Below, piece by piece: positions 1-28,823 of a stretch of DNA of 64,000 nt. A model generated the notes under the pieces. It searched no databases. It saw only the letters and a program-made list of their open reading frames with translations, and was not told the DNA's origin. Every line of letters begins with the position of its first letter. Position 1 is the first letter of the stretch. A program made the translations under genes and the position numbers. This DNA comes from Aphelocoma coerulescens (Eukaryota; Chordata; Aves; Passeriformes; Corvidae), in NCBI RefSeq assembly GCF_041296385.1, contig NW_027184085.1, forward strand, positions 14,978,801 to 15,042,800. Direction: 5' to 3'.

Positions 1-3000
1 AAGGGTGGTTTCTTGTTTCTTTATTTCCCAAAATACATGCTTTCACTGCCAGTGAAAGAATTGGGCTCATCTGTGCCTGGTTGCTTGTTTCCAAATCATG
101 GCTGTCTCCCACATGCCTGGCAAAAGCTCTTTTTTTGCAGTCACATGGAAAGATGGTTTGACAAACTGATTTGGCTGGAAAACACCCTTTTCCCCATGCT
201 CCCAACACCCCCCCCTCCCCAACACCACCTCCGGTGATAGCAGTCAGCTGCTTCCCTTCCTGGTCCATTATACCACCTGGTCATACAGGCTCTGGGGCCA
301 GGAGAGAGCAAGTGGCCTTGGAGCCTCCTTCTTCCTGCAGCACAGCCAGCTGTGCCTACTGCAGGAGCTGGCAAGGAACTGCAGTCGAGGAGAGATCAGT
401 ATCTCCAGGTGGCAGATCAATATCTTCATATGGCAGATCAAAGCACCTCAGCTCCTTTCTTCAGGGCATGAATTAAGCTCTTTGAAGTTAGAGGGTGAGA
501 TTCCATGTCTTTGCACCCAGAAAGCATGCCAAGAAGCCTAGGGAGAGGAAAAGTGGTAGAGCCCACACAGAACAAGGAAGGCTTTGGGGCAACAGTAGTG
601 GCATGTATCCATAGCACCCTGGGAAGTGTTCGGTGGGGCCATTCTGACATCACTGTGCTACAGATGTTAAAGAGGGGGTGCCAGTCTTGTTTGTAGAGAT
701 CAGGCACAACTGATAGCACCATGGAAAGATTCCCTGTGCTCCCTTGCTTTGATAATAGTAGGAAACCCCCAGAGAGATTATCCAGCCTGTAACAGTTGAC
801 TATCCTGTGGCTCCTGCATAAGGCAAATACATTGGTTTAGGGTGTGATCTGATTCACTGTTTAGGCTTCTCATCTGTATCTTGAGATGTTTGAGGAAATC
901 CCTGATAGCACTGGATACTTCATGGGCAATGAAGGGACCAAACAGAGAGTAGCAGAGTTGTAGAGGGAAGGTTTCTTGGTCAGATATGAGAAGTAGGACA
1001 CAGTGTTTGTGAGGAAGTTTATGATTGGATTTATTGCTAATACAGTATCTAAATAACAACTTTATCATCTATTGCAATGATTTACATTATCTAAAGAGTT
1101 ATAAGCAGGTTCAGCTAGAAACATACAGGTTTACAGTCTTTGGTCTTGCAGAATTCACAATTACAAATCAACAAAACACCTATGGAGATGCTTTAGGATT
1201 TTTTCTACATATTTGGTTGAATCTTACTCACTTTTATCAGGTATCCAAAAGTGAGTGTTATATCTGTGGGCTGGATGGACCCTGCAGGCTGCCATGGCAC
1301 GGAAGAGGTATCCACACCTCAGAAGGTGTGGAGGTATCCACCACAGAAGCTGCCTGTGACCTTGGGAGGCCGGATTGCCCAGTTGTCCCAGTCTCCAGCA
1401 GCATTTCATACCCTTTTACTGGCTGATGTGCTCCTAAGTAAATGTAAAAATCTCAGCTCCTCCATCTCTGGAATGCATTAATTGTGCAATCACACAGACA
1501 GTTCCTCCTGCAATACCCACGTGGTGTTCCTATCTTAGGAAGAAACACACTGAACATCAGGGAAAAGGAAGAAGGATGGGAGAGACAGGGAGGAAGGGAC
1601 TGGGGAAGAAGGAGGGTGTGATGTATGCATGTAAAGTCAGCTGTCTTCCATTGCTGTCACACTGATCAAGTCAATATAAATGAGGTTCCTGGGAGCCTGA
1701 CAAAATGGGAAGACTGCATCAAATGGTTGTATGAAAACACATTGCTGGTTCTGGAAGTGTGAAGAAGGGCTTTTGAGATGTGGATTGTAACTGCACTGTT
1801 AATTTTATGTTTTCATTGCCTAAGAGCAGCAGTGTGTACTCAGAATTCCCTTGTGGAGCTGACCCTGACCACATGTGGTGCAGCAGAGGGAACACGGTGC
1901 TGTTGTGGGGAATATAATCTTTTGTATTTCAGTTGTCCTCTCTTCTTAGAACAGTTGCGTTTTTTTTTCTGCTGTAACATCTGGAGCCTTTCACCAGGAC
2001 AAAGTGTACGAAGATCATGTCTGCTCATCTCTTTTCTCTGAGTCCTGAAGCAGTTGAGTCTCCTGGCTGGCTTGTGAGAAAGGGAACAGAGAGACATATT
2101 GTAAAATGCAGATGGAATTTTCTGTGTCACCAGTGGACATGTCTCCATGTCAGTCCCTCTTGTTTATTGTATTACTCTTCTATCTCAGGGAATGGAGGTG
2201 AGCTTAATATTGAAACTTAAAGGACCATTACTTGGATATAACTACTTGGACATCTTTTTATTTTTTTAGACTAAGCTGTTATGTATTTCAGCTTCCTGTT
2301 TTGTGAAAGATCAATTTGTTGAAGAGATCTCTGTTATTGCCTGGACACTGTCTGATGTGATCTGTGTTTTTTCTTACCTTTTCAAAAGAAACAGCTGACA
2401 GCACCTGGAGAAAGAATGATCTTCATGTTTCCTATTTTGAAATTAAAACAGTTAGTAGTAGTAGTAGTAGTAGTAGTAGCAGCAGTAATAGTAGCAGTAA
2501 TAGTAGCAGTAGTACTAGTATACTGATATGTATTTTTATTTTCTTGGGCCTGACTCTGTCTTTGCTAGAAGCTAATCATGCAGAAGGTAATCACATTATA
2601 CTATATACTACCCTAATACCACATGTTGTGCAGACACAGCAGAAATCATTTGCACGTTATTTCTGGGGTAACCATCAGAATATGATGGCTGATGTCATTC
2701 AGTATAATGTTGTCTTGGTCACTGAAATAAACAAGGTGGCGGAAACCCAGAAGTTTGCCATAAACTCAGAACTTTGCAGATTTTGGTGCTGATTTGAGCT
2801 TTGAATGCCCCCTCTGCAGTTTGCATATTCCCTCTAGAGACTTACCTTTGTATGTGATGCAGTGCAGAGTAGGTGGAAGCAATCAAGATAGCCTCTCTAG
2901 GCATATTTTTTTTTTTCCAAAGGATAACTGCATTGCCTGTTTTAACATGACTTTTAGCCCAGCTATAAAAGGAAGGTGCTGAAAGTCACAGGGGAGCCCC

Positions 3001-6000
3001 TGCTCAGAGACTTCAACTCAGCTTTGAAGACCATGGGACAAAATCTGTAACCCTTGCCTGGCTATACCCAGCTGGATTGCAAGATGAAGAAGAATTTGTC
3101 TGTAGAGATGCAAATAAGTATCTAAGCTTGAAGTGCTGAGCTCAGATTTCCTGAGTTTAATCCAGCTGAGACCAGCATTAAACACAAATGAACATCTGCC
3201 AAGGAAGGGCTTTTTAATGGAAATAGTGTTGTTCTTTTGGTGGAGTCTTTACTGCAGTGTTTTAGAAAACAAATCCATGTTTTTCACAGTTTGCAAAGTT
3301 CAAGTATAATGGTTGATGTAAACCTGCCTGACTGTTCAGGATTATTTTGGCCTGAAAATCAGTGATGGAGAGCAAACATCAGGGGCTGTTATTGACAAGT
3401 TCACTTCTTTGACATGCCAGTACGTGCAAGTAGGTCTGAAAGGCTGCAACGTGTTACACAGACTGTATGATTACTTTTGCCATCTAATCCTTTTCCTCTG
3501 TCTTGAGCTTTTTGAGGCCTAATATTTTGCTGTAACTTCTGCCTTTCTGTTGAGTTTCTTGAACGTCAACTTTCCACAGAAAGATTTTGCTCTTTTTTTT
3601 TATATGTTTTCATTAAAAATAATTTTGTAGCTACCCAGAATAGCAAAGATTAAATATTCTGAAAGAACCAGTGTTTGTTTAAAATTAGGAGGGTTTTGTC
3701 TGTTACTCAGAGCTTGTGAATGATCCTAGGCTGGTTCGTGGGGCAGATACCAATTTGTGCAGTCCCTTTTGCTGTTTTGGAAAACCAGAATAAATATCAC
3801 CTATAGCTGTAATAGAGACTAACTAATGTCACTTATTTCAGTTGAATAACAACATTTGTGCATGGGCTTTTTGTTCACAGGCAGGTGTAAGTCGCTGATA
3901 TCTCAGCTTCTTATTTGCTTATGTAGAATTATTTAGTCAGTCTCGTGCTGTGGCTTCTGGTCTGTCCTGCGATCCCTCAAGCAGCACTCAGCCAGGTGTT
4001 TGTTCCACCAAGTAAGGCAGAAGGGAGTGCTCTCCTCCCTCACAGCCAAATTTGTTTGAGGCTGTCTCTCACTGTCCAGACTTGGAAATGGCTATGAAAC
4101 TCCTACCCTTGAGATCAGCTTGGCACCAATCAACCATTCCCCGCTGGCTTGGTAGTGTCCCCTCACCCTGCTTTGCTGCTCTGTGTGGTGCAGGGTAGCA
4201 GTAACCCTTGCCAGAGTTTGGCTGGGGTGTTCCATGTCCATTTGGAGTGCGGGGACAGGGCAGCTCCCTGCCTGTGTGGGCAATCAAACAACCTTCTTGT
4301 GTGGGGGGGAGCAGCTCCAGCATCTGGTCAGGCAAAAGCAAACAGCTCTTTGAAATAGAAAGAATCACAAAATTTAGGTTCATTTTTAGCTTCAGTTTAA
4401 GCTTTTTTCTATAACATGCCTTTAAAAAGCTGCTTCCAAATACAGGTGTCGTAGGATTTATAGTTCATAATTGGGTTCTTGTCTTCTTTCCGCATGCTTT
4501 TTCTTCCTTTTTTCTTCTGTCTTTTTTCACCTTTTTGTGGGCTGCTTTTAGCTTAACATAATAATTTCTGCAGTAACTGAAAATACAGGAATATTTCAAT
4601 GTTGTATGAGGGGTTCACCACTATAAGTCTCAAGGTAAGGATTCTGCAACTGTCTCTTGACAAAGTCTGTTGAAACACGTGCCATAATTCATAATTCATC
4701 TCACCTTTCAAAACTTGCACTGGCTCTGCAGGACCATCAGGACTTGGCAATTGTTTAAATAAACTGAGACAGTATGATTTGCTCTATAATCAAGAATTGT
4801 ACCTAAGTAAAAGGGTAACATTTCACAAGGTTGCTCTTGTTGCTATAACAGAAGCAGCTGTCTGTACAGCAAAAATGTGGGAATAATTACAAAGACTTTC
4901 TGATCCCAATTTGAATTGCATTCAAGAAATATACTTGTTTTTGGGAGATAAGATAGTCATTAGTTAGTCATAAACATTAGCTTTTCCATCTTCAGCTAGT
5001 ACTTCACCATTGAAATCTGATCAAATATATAGCTCATCTTTTATTTAATCAGATTTTGTTTTATTTAAGTACATTACTGAAAACAAGCCAAAGCAGGTTA
5101 GTTTTCCTTTCATTTTCTTTCACATATCAACATTGCACATTATTTGCTTTAAAAAAGGTGTTTGCATTTACTTTATGGCCTGATGTTTTCTAATTCTAGT
5201 CTTATCATTTAGTCTCTGTTTTCTTAAACGATATCAATACAGCCTTAGACATTTCTTAATTTAAAAAACTTAGGAAAAATACTATCCATAACATTTCAAA
5301 TTTAAAAGACTCATAAGACAACATATTGCATTGGTAAAAAGAAAAAAATCACAAAGTAGCAAAATCTCACAAAAATTTCTTTATACTACTGTTGAAAGTG
5401 TCTCAGACTTCTGTGAACAGTAAAAATATTTACAATTGGTATTTGCCCATAGTCATTATGATATAACAGCTTGTACCATGGGAAGATCCACTCTTAGCAT
5501 GATGCTGAAAACCTGGATTTCAAAAATTTCACTTCAGAAATGTCTATTAAGAACATACATATGCTTATTGATGATTACTAAAATTCTACACCTCAGAAAT
5601 TTGGAAAATATTGCTGTCAATGTCTTCCTATTGAAAAAGAAGGCATAATGTTCTTCTTTGTGGTTCACTGTATTTGCGCCTGCCAAGACTAGTACAAAAG
5701 ACCTGTGACTGTGCAGTGACATGGTAACTTCTATAAAACTTCCTTAAAGACATGTTCTGAGGATATTTCTTAGAAAAATTTAAATATTCTGAGCAAAATT
5801 GGTAAACCACATGGCATGTGAAACAAGGCTGCCAACATTAATTGTAGTAGGAAATTAAAGAGTAAGTTTCTACCCAAAACTAAATTGGATTTTGTTTTTG
5901 TCTCTGTCTTAGACTTGTGTAACTCCATTTTACCTGCTGATGTTGATTCATACAGTACATACAGTACAACCAGCACTAACTAGAGAGAAGTTTTTTGCTG

Positions 6001-8965
6001 ACACAGAACAATTACCTGAAGTAAAACTTCATGTCATCACTTAAGGATGGTCTCACGTGAGTCATCCTCACAGCTTTTCATATTCATTGTTTTTAAAGAC
6101 GAGTCTGACCTTCTTGAGCTCATCAGGTTTTTCTTCTCACCTGTAGAGGGACTGAATTAATCACTTAATCTCATGTTCCTCAGTGTGCCAAAAATGTCAT
6201 TTTGGTCATCTTACATAATTACAGCTTGTAGTTGCTGATGACAAGATGGTGTGATTATAATATTATTGTTTAGACCTGTCTAAGTAGCAAACTCTTTCTC
6301 TCACTGTGCAGGGGTGTAGATGGAATCATCACAGTTGTGAGTCTGTAGTCAGCCAAATCTGGCTAAATGCACACAAGTGGTCTGGGAGTTGTAAGATCAA
6401 TTTGCCCTTACTAAGGCACTGGAGCAAAATCAACAGAACAACTTCTGGCTCTAATGGTGTGTTTGCTGACATTTACAGATTAGCAGATACTGAGAGAGAA
6501 CTCAAGAGAGCAAGGGGAAGTTGGACAAGAAGCAAGGTGACACATGGTTGCTGTAGGAGATGAGTTTTGCAGTACCTGCCTTCAAGGTTTCCAAAATTAC
6601 AAGGTCTCTAAAGCAGGCGAGGTGTATCTCAGTGTAATACCTAGTGTCAATGAATAGCACATAAATCAGTGACTAACCACCTGCATTTAGAAAACTGATT
6701 GCAAATGGAGCTTTCTAACTGACTGGCACTTAGTGTGTCTTTAATGTGTGTCTGACGCATTTGCAGCAAGGTGTTGATGGCAGGATTTTCTTAGTAATCA
6801 TTTTGGACTTAGCAACTGTTCTTTGTTGTGACCATCTGAACTCATTTGGGGCTCACAAAGCAAACCTCTCTGCTGCTCCCGTTTCTCCCCTGCAAAGTTT
6901 GGGGGACATTTTGTGTCATTTTTCAATGATAACTTGAATGAGGGCAGTTGGAAAACTCTTCATGTATTGTGTGTAAAATATTCATAAGCTCCTGACTTTA
7001 ACTGCATACTGGAGAACTCCTAGAGGAGAAGGAAGTGTGTTCCTGTAAACGGTATCTAAGACCATTTCCTGACTGACCTATATGTCTATGATTGTTTTAA
7101 AGGCTCATTAGATCTTTCCTTATTGATAGTGCCTATTAATCTTTTGTTAATCTAAATAAAGTATGAAAACTATATTCCTTCTGCATGAATGGCACTCAGG
7201 GGAATGAGCCCCTCCTCGGCATAGTATTGTTAAAAGTCTATGCTTTTATCAGAAATGAAGTCTTCTTAGGAATGCTGAAGACTGCAGTAATTCAGGAGAA
7301 CTAGTAGTTAACTTGAATGTTTGGGCTTGGCTTTTTCCTGTCAAGAAATTTAAAAAATCACGTCTTCCCTCTAAACACCTCCTATGGTCATTTGAAAAGA
7401 CTAGTTTTTGAAATGTCATTGGAGGAACATGGGAAACAAGCCAAATGTGAAAGGCCCATTTTTTAATAGCATTCAAACTTCAAGAATATCTCAGGAGCCT
7501 TTATTTCAAGTACTGTAAAGTACTTCAAGTGTTCTGTCTGTGACCCTTCCCTATCTAAGCTCTGAAGCTCAGGGTTGACAGCACTGGGTTCTTAGAAAGA
7601 CAAAACAGGTGTCAGAGAAAGTCAAGTTCGGTAGAGGATACATAATGTAAATCACTTTTGGCAGTCTGTCAAAAAAAAAATATTTCCTCTATAAATCCTC
7701 CACTGTGATTTTGAATATGATTGTTTTGTCCAAATCTCCTCTGCAGTAGTAAAATAAGGATTAGTCTGGAGGTTTACTTCTGGCCACCCAGAGATGATGT
7801 TGATTGAGATGATCAGAAGATCTTTTAGGTTCACAGCCAGATGACAAAAATAAAAGCTGAAGGAAAATACGTATTATTCCCTTAAGCCCAGCTCACTTCT
7901 GAGTCATGAGTGTCTCCCATTTGTGTGTTCTCTGGTGTTTTGTTCATCCTAGTGCTGAATTGCCAGTACTTCTGGGGGTGGGGGTGTGTTTTTCCACTGT
8001 TGACTTAATTCCATCCGTCTAATATCATTGACATGATCTCTTCTTTTGTTTGGTATTTACATCATCCTGAATTTCAGATAAAGTCAAGATGCGTCCAACT
8101 CAGCAACTTTCCCATCTTGGGAAGAACTTCAGATACTCCCTGTTTGTAATTTACAGCTGTGTCACATACATTTCCTTTCATGTGCAGGAATCCAGCTGGC
8201 ATCCAAAGCACATATGTCAAGTCATGGCTGTGAGAACTGCTTGTTACTCTGATTTGTTGATTGTTTTTTTTTTTTTTCAAATAAAACTTGTTTGTAAATT
8301 AGCAGTACTTTTAAATGATCTATCACAATACTGGCTTCATTTCTGACCATTAGGAGTGGAGAATGCTTTACAAATGTTATTTAAAGGACAATGCTAGTAG
8401 GAGTACTAGAACTTTGCTTAAGAGGGGAAAGAACTATTGTCACAGTGATTTTCCTTTTGAAACCCACACGAAAGGATGTTCTTACAAAAGCATTACAAAA
8501 TTGCATAGATTCATGTTCTTTTTAGGTTTGAGGATAAAAGGAGTAGAAAACAATACTTTTGATTCTTCTCTGGTTTGATTTTTAAATTTCACTGGTTCCT
8601 CTTTGAAGTTGGAAACTCATACTTCGTGATTCACTGCAATAATAAAACTCTGAATTATGGAATGAGTAAACATCCTGGCTACAGTAATAAAACAGATACC
8701 TTAAAAGCACAGGAGAAATCTGGCATGACAGAATATTCTAAAATACCCACTTCCATTTTCTTTGGGATCCAAGAGAGTGTTATGGTCTAAAGATGCAAAA
8801 AGAGTGAAAATACCATATACATCCCTGTATACTTCACAGTCAGTCTAAAGATGAAATTGGGTGTTTGTCATCATGAAGAATTGTTGAGAATCACTAGGAC
8901 TTTCAGTCTTCAGAAAGTTTTCACTTTCACTGCTACAGAGAACAGGAAGTAAATCCTTTGACTGC
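1..8965 (+). other. GHR intron upstream of exon 4, first part
   Basis: No coding exon with plausible splice sites and similarity was found. The 1-1500 stretch is less AT-rich and contains a perfect 9-bp inverted repeat at 1311-1332; it may be an old repeat, but I could not assign it. A trinucleotide AGT/AGC repeat lies at about 2453-2522. A GC-richer patch at about 3950-4320 was also not identified. The rest is ordinary AT-rich intronic DNA. The GHR signal-peptide exon was searched for by eye and not found. Confidence 0.6.
2453..2522. repeat. (AGT)n microsatellite with AGC/AAT variants
   Basis: About 22 trinucleotide units of AGT, changing to a mixture of AGC, AGT and AAT toward the right end. 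It creates a spurious serine/asparagine-rich reading frame. Confidence 0.9.
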
Positions 8966-9428
8966 TTTTTCTTTTTCTTTTTCTTTTTCTTTTTCTTTTT
9001 CTTTTTCTTTTTCTTTTTCTTTTTCTTTTTCTTTTTCTTTTTCTTTTTCTTTTTCTTTTTCTTTTTCTTTTTCTTTTTCTTTTTCTTTTTCTTTTTCTTT
9101 TTCTTTTTCTTTTTCTTTTTCTTTTTCTTTTTCTTTCTTTTTCTTTTTCTTTTTCTTTTTTTCTTTTTCTTTTTCTTTTTCTTTTTCTTTTTCTTTTTCT
9201 TTTTCTTTTTCTTTTTCTTTTTCTTTTTCTTTTTCTTTTTCTTTTTCTTTTTCTTTTTCTTTTTCTTTTTCTTTTTCTTTTCTTTTTCTTTTTCTTTTTC
9301 TTTTTCTTTTTCTTTTTCTTTTTCTTTTTCTTTTTCTTTTTTTCTTTTTCTTTTTCTTTTTCTTTTTCTTTTTCTTTTTCTTTTTCTTTTTCTTTTTCTT
9401 TTTCTTTTTCTTTTTCTTTTTCTTTTTC
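8966..9428. repeat. (TTTTTC)n hexanucleotide satellite, about 460 bp
   Basis: About 77 consecutive copies of TTTTTC on the + strand, a pure polypyrimidine tract. The phase is broken near 9133 (short unit), 9155 (long unit), 9279 (short) and 9335 (long). The reading frames here, alternating S/F on one strand and K/R/E on the other, are artefacts of the repeat. Confidence 0.97.
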
Positions 9429-12400
9429 TCTGTTTTGGCTCTGTTTTTCTACTCCCACTGCAGGTGTTAGCTGTGCTGTAGCTTTTCCTTTGTTAAAGGA
9501 AGTTCTGTATTGTTCTCAGGCTGGCACTTGTGCTGTTTGCTTTCCTAACAAACACCACTGCACAGGTGTTTGTTTCTGCTTGGTTTTGCGAAGTGCACTC
9601 CACAGTGCCCTGCCCATTGTGAGCTCCATGCCCCAGACACCTCCACCAGGCTCTGGGGCTCAAGACTTGGTTCCTCCTTGTGCCCTGGTCAGACCAAGAC
9701 CTGGCTACCCTTATCCGGTTCCAGTAGTTGCCGTGGTGCTGTCAAAGTGCCCCCTCCACACATCTTCTTGTTTATCAGAAGGGAGCTAATGTTAAAACAA
9801 GGGAAGTGAGTTGCAAAATTTAGGCAGGACCATTAAGATATGCCCTAGAGTGACTTTTCATTGAGTTTTGTCAAGTTGCAGTTCTTAACCTGGGTTCACA
9901 CCTGGCAGTCTAACTCCCTATGTCCTCTGAGTACTTTTGACTTATAGTTTGGGAAGGTGTTTTAGCCTGGATTGGGAATGCTGGGTTGAATTTAGATTGC
10001 CTTTCTGGAATGCTTGTCTTTCTAGTGCTGGTTCTGAGCACCAGGCTCTGGTATTGGGAGGGGCCACATCTCAGCAAGGATAACCCCTCATCGCTGCATG
10101 GTGAGGAGCAATGTATTTAGCTTTAGACAGCTGCTAACTCTGAGCTGGGCTTCAGACAAGAAATTGCTAGTACATATGCAGGAGAAAGAAGAATGTTGAA
10201 AATTTTTTCAGTGCTGTAGAATTTGTTCGGACTTGCTTCATGCCCATGGAGAAGGGCATGAAAGACCTTTTGTGGTATTTGGTAATTGCACATTCTATTT
10301 GCCCACGGGACCTCATTTGTGCTTTTGTATTTCCTCATATGCCCTACCACATAATGCTAGTCAATACTGAACATCTCCAGCAATGGCTGTAACAGATAAA
10401 AACATTACACATTATTATTTTTGTGCATAATTCCTTGAAAATGTCATTTCAATTTAAGTTATAACTATGTAAGCAATTAAGAGAGAATTGGAAATGGGTT
10501 TTTTACATTAACTGCCTTTCATTTACAGATACCATGACCTTTGGCTTTGCTCTCTTTTTTTGTCGTATATGAAGGCAGGCCAGTAGATGGGGCTTGCCTG
10601 CAACAGCTTGATTCTACCGGTGCACGTGGGAGGGCATGATTTGGAAAGCACACAACAAGTGCCATGGAACATGACACCTGTGCACATCCTTTCTGCTCCC
10701 TGTCTCATGGGCAATGGTGCCAAGTCATGCTGCATGATTGCTATTTCCCTCAATCATGAGCTTTATTTACTTAGTTTTTGTGTACTACCCTTATGGACCA
10801 CATCAGTGAGCCATGTTGATTTCTGTTCTGTGGATGCTTAATAGCACAGGAAGTGTGGGAAACCAGCACAGCCATTGGACTTCTATGCTACGGAATAAGA
10901 TCTGCTTCTGCAGGCTTTTATGCTTTTAACTACATCAGTCTCACTTGACAAAAGACAGAATTTTTTTTCTGAAAGAACAGCCTGAATAGTTATCTGTTTT
11001 TCAGGGATGCCTACATAATGTATTTCAAAGTAGCAGTCACCAAATTAGTCTTCAACGCAGAGGTAAACACTTATTCAACTTTCATACTTCTAAGCAAAAC
11101 ACTTGAATTTATCGTGAACTATTAAAATATTTAGACTTACTCCATGGGCAAAATATTCTCTTATGCAGCATTTCCATTCAGTTCTCACTGTAATACAGCA
11201 TATTAGAGTTATTAAGCTTTGCTTTGTTTCTGTCAAGTATTTCATACAAAAGGATCTGATTTATTACTGCTATGAAATAAATTTTATTCTTTTCCCCAAT
11301 AAATTGTTCCAGAACTTGTTGGTCCTTTATGGGCAGGTTTTACTTAGGGCAAAAACTGGGTCAGATTAGCAAGCAGCCTGATGAAGAAGCAACCTAGTTG
11401 TTGTTACCCTGTACTGAATCTCCCACTCTCAGTACAGGATCTGACAATTTATTACTACTAGATTGTGCCTATTTAAAATATCATCCACTGACACCAAATG
11501 TGGTTCATTTTGCTGCCCAATTTAAACAAATTAGAATTTGCTGGTAGCATAGAAATCAACTGGCTCTTATTAAGTGACGCAGCCTTTGATGAGCTTGGTG
11601 GGTTCAGGAGCAAGACCTAATTGACAGAGCATTTACTGCCAATGTACAAATTCAAGCTACAGGAAATAGTACTGCAACTCTTCATAGCTGCTTTCAATGT
11701 TAAATGTAATGAATTCCCTTCCTTATATTGCCATTTCCACCTTTTTCTATTGGCTCTAGCAGTGAGACATTGTACGTGCTTTCAGAGTGGATTATATGAA
11801 GAGATGTGCTGTTGCGTAAGGTTTCATCTATCACTGATTTGCATATTGGGACATGTTATACTTCTGTAAGTTTAACTTAGCTGTAAGTTTGACTGGTACA
11901 GGATGTTCTGATAATGGATAATTCTATGTATACCTTCTAAAATTCACAACCAGAAACACCTCCTTTTGTTCAACTAAAGTACAGCCCCTTTTTTCATTTT
12001 CTGTTTAGTTAGATTGGTTTTTATGAATCAGTCATATCCTCATTATTATTTCACCTACCAAGGTCCCACACTAGTAAGTGGGACATCTCTGTACGACTTT
12101 TGTACTCCTCCACTGTTGTCCCTGCAGAAGTAGTAGAGGTCTGGTAATCCTCTGGCAGTAGGACTTTCCCCAAGATGATGATAAACTGTTTTGCTAGACC
12201 CCAGTTACATATTTCAGTTCTCTACTCTTCCACTTGCAGCTCCTTTTAAAGTTTTATTTTATTAGATGGACTTTTAAGGAAGGGAGGGAAGGGAGAAGAA
12301 GAAGGAAAGAAAAAAGGAAATTCAATCTCTAAAGGAATTAGCTTTCTGACACTTTTTTCCATGTTTTTTTCCCTGTTGAATTGGCATATTTGGTCAAGCC

Positions 12401-14577
12401 ATTATCTAGAATAAAGCAAGTGGTTTTATTAATGACAACTTGACTGGAATTTACTGGATTAGATAGGAAAAGAGCAAGTGTGCATCCATGCTTTGTTTTG
12501 CTCTTCTTTGTTTTGCTCTTCTAGTCTATTTAAAATCTCGGTTTGACAGCCTTTACCTTCAGTACCCTGCTGCCTTTTTGCCTAAATGCATTCAGCTGAG
12601 CTATTGCTTACAGTTATCACATTCTGGGACAGTTTGTTCAGATGGAGCTCACACAGGGTCCTGCACAACGCTGATAACTGACTGGTGTGGGAAACAAGGA
12701 ATTCATGAGCTCTACTCCAGGAATGCCAAGACTTACACAAGTCAATATGTTAAAGTTTTCTTCAGTCAGTCACAAAACCTGTGGTTTTGAAGGCTGGAAA
12801 CTTGACACAGAAACTGGAAACATTTATCATAAGATAATATTTCTTTCAAATAGTCATAAAATTAAAATATATGTATTCCTATAAACCGGTTAACCAGGAA
12901 TACTGAATCCCAAACAAAAATACTCCCTGTTCAAAAATTCTTGTGTCTGTTGAAGGAACATCTGTAAGAGAAACAACTAACAGTCCTATCATGATGAAGT
13001 GGAAAAGAGACTTAGGGATACATTCCTCTGAAGTTAGGATGTAAGTGACCAAGTCTTAATTTGTTTTCTGTATTGGTAATCCTCTCCATTGCAAATTATG
13101 CCATTCTGGCTGTGTTATTATAATTTTCCTAGAAGAGTTTGTACATCTGAAAGTGTCCATAAAGCTGGTAAATTCCAGAGAATTTATTATTAAGACATTG
13201 TAGAGCCTATATCTAAGATTCTGCTACACCTCTCAAAATCTAAGTGAAGTTTTATTTGATCCAGTTCATTTCACTATGCTAAAAAGTGACAGCATTACTT
13301 AATTTACCCCTAGAGATGAGAACATGGCTCTGCATGGTCTTTAAATATTGTATGTTCTAGCTATAAATACAGCTATAAATACATCAACAAAAATATTATA
13401 ATTTAGGGGAGTTTTCCAATATATAATTTTCTCAAATTCTTAATCTGTTACAGTAAAAATAACTATATATGCATGTAGCTAAGGATAGAAACAGGAAAAG
13501 CCATGTACTTCCTTGCACACTATCTGTTTATAGAAGAAGGGAGAGACACGTATCTTCCTGATTATAGGTATTATGCAATTGAGGTAATTTCATTCATGTC
13601 TTTGAAGCAAAGGCAGAAATTTTAATTCATTCCTCTTTCTTCTGTTTTTTTCTTCTGTTTATTTTTCTTTGTTTTGCTTTTATATAAGTATTTGATTTTC
13701 AATTAAATCAGAAAATTCAAGTTTGAAAGCTGGAACACACTTTTTAAAAGTTATAAATATAATGCTATTGTTGAACCTTTTATTCTTTTACTTTGGATTT
13801 ATGTTATGACAATTTGCAGTTTCGTGATCATGTGCTGTTTCTAACAAAGACATCTACCACATGAAAACTGTTTGATGAATGATGTAAAACTGTGTAAAAC
13901 TTCTGGTCAATCCCAGAAGCACTTTGGAGTTTTGCCAAAGCTGTCAAACATTGAGTACCATACCAGAAAATTCAGGCACAATAGTAAAAATGTTCTGGTT
14001 TAATATTTTTTGAAAAAAGAACAGTGCCATTTTCTTCCACTTGTAGCAACAGTTCATTTCAAAATTTGTTTCAGCTTTAAAATAAACTTATTTAAAGTTC
14101 AGTGAAATAGAACATGCTGGCTAGGGAAAAAAAAAAAAAAGCCAGCTTTGTTTAAATCTTTCCAATCAGACTTCAGTTATCTTAGTATGGCAAGATGAAT
14201 TCTCAATGCTTTGGGGAGGCAGAGGAGGGGACAGGAGGGTAGGAGGTTTAATCTAACCAGGTTGTGAAATATATTTGCTCAGGCCTTTTTTATTGTCCAA
14301 AGTGTACAATTGTATGGGATTACAGTGTCAGGCTGTAATACTATCACTTCTACACTGTACAAAAGAGAGCTTGGCTCATCTTATAAATTTGGATTCTATA
14401 GTCATTTACACGTATGCACGTGAGAAGAATTTAAATCTTGCCTCATTATACATAAGGGATTGGAAGAAAATTTAATTATTCATTAAAAGTGCTGAATTTC
14501 ATTTTAATAGCATGTTAGTCTGGGTTTTGGATTTGTTTAATGTGTATCCTTCTGTCCCCTGCTGTTTTTCCTGACAG
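9429..14577 (+). other. GHR intron upstream of exon 4, second part
   Basis: No exon or recognisable gene is visible. A GC-richer patch at about 9490-9790 could be an old repeat that I cannot name. There is a purine-rich run at about 12275-12320, a small direct repeat of CTTTGTTTTGCTCTT at about 12490-12522, and a poly(A) run near 14128. The remainder is AT-rich unique-looking DNA. Confidence 0.6.

Positions 14578-28823
<14,246 letters not shown>

Noticed and set aside
1778..2041. Frame starting MWIVTALLILCFHC, resembling a signal peptide that might be GHR exon 2
   Set aside because: It does not resemble bird or mammal GHR signal peptides, lacks a donor in the phase needed by exon 4, and continues as low-quality coding sequence.
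2364..2792. 142-codon frame with a serine/asparagine run
   Set aside because: The serine run is the AGT/AGC microsatellite; the rest shows no domain or splice context.
8910..9470. Long frames on both strands (K/R/E-rich and S/F-rich)
   Set aside because: Pure translation of the (TTTTTC)n satellite.
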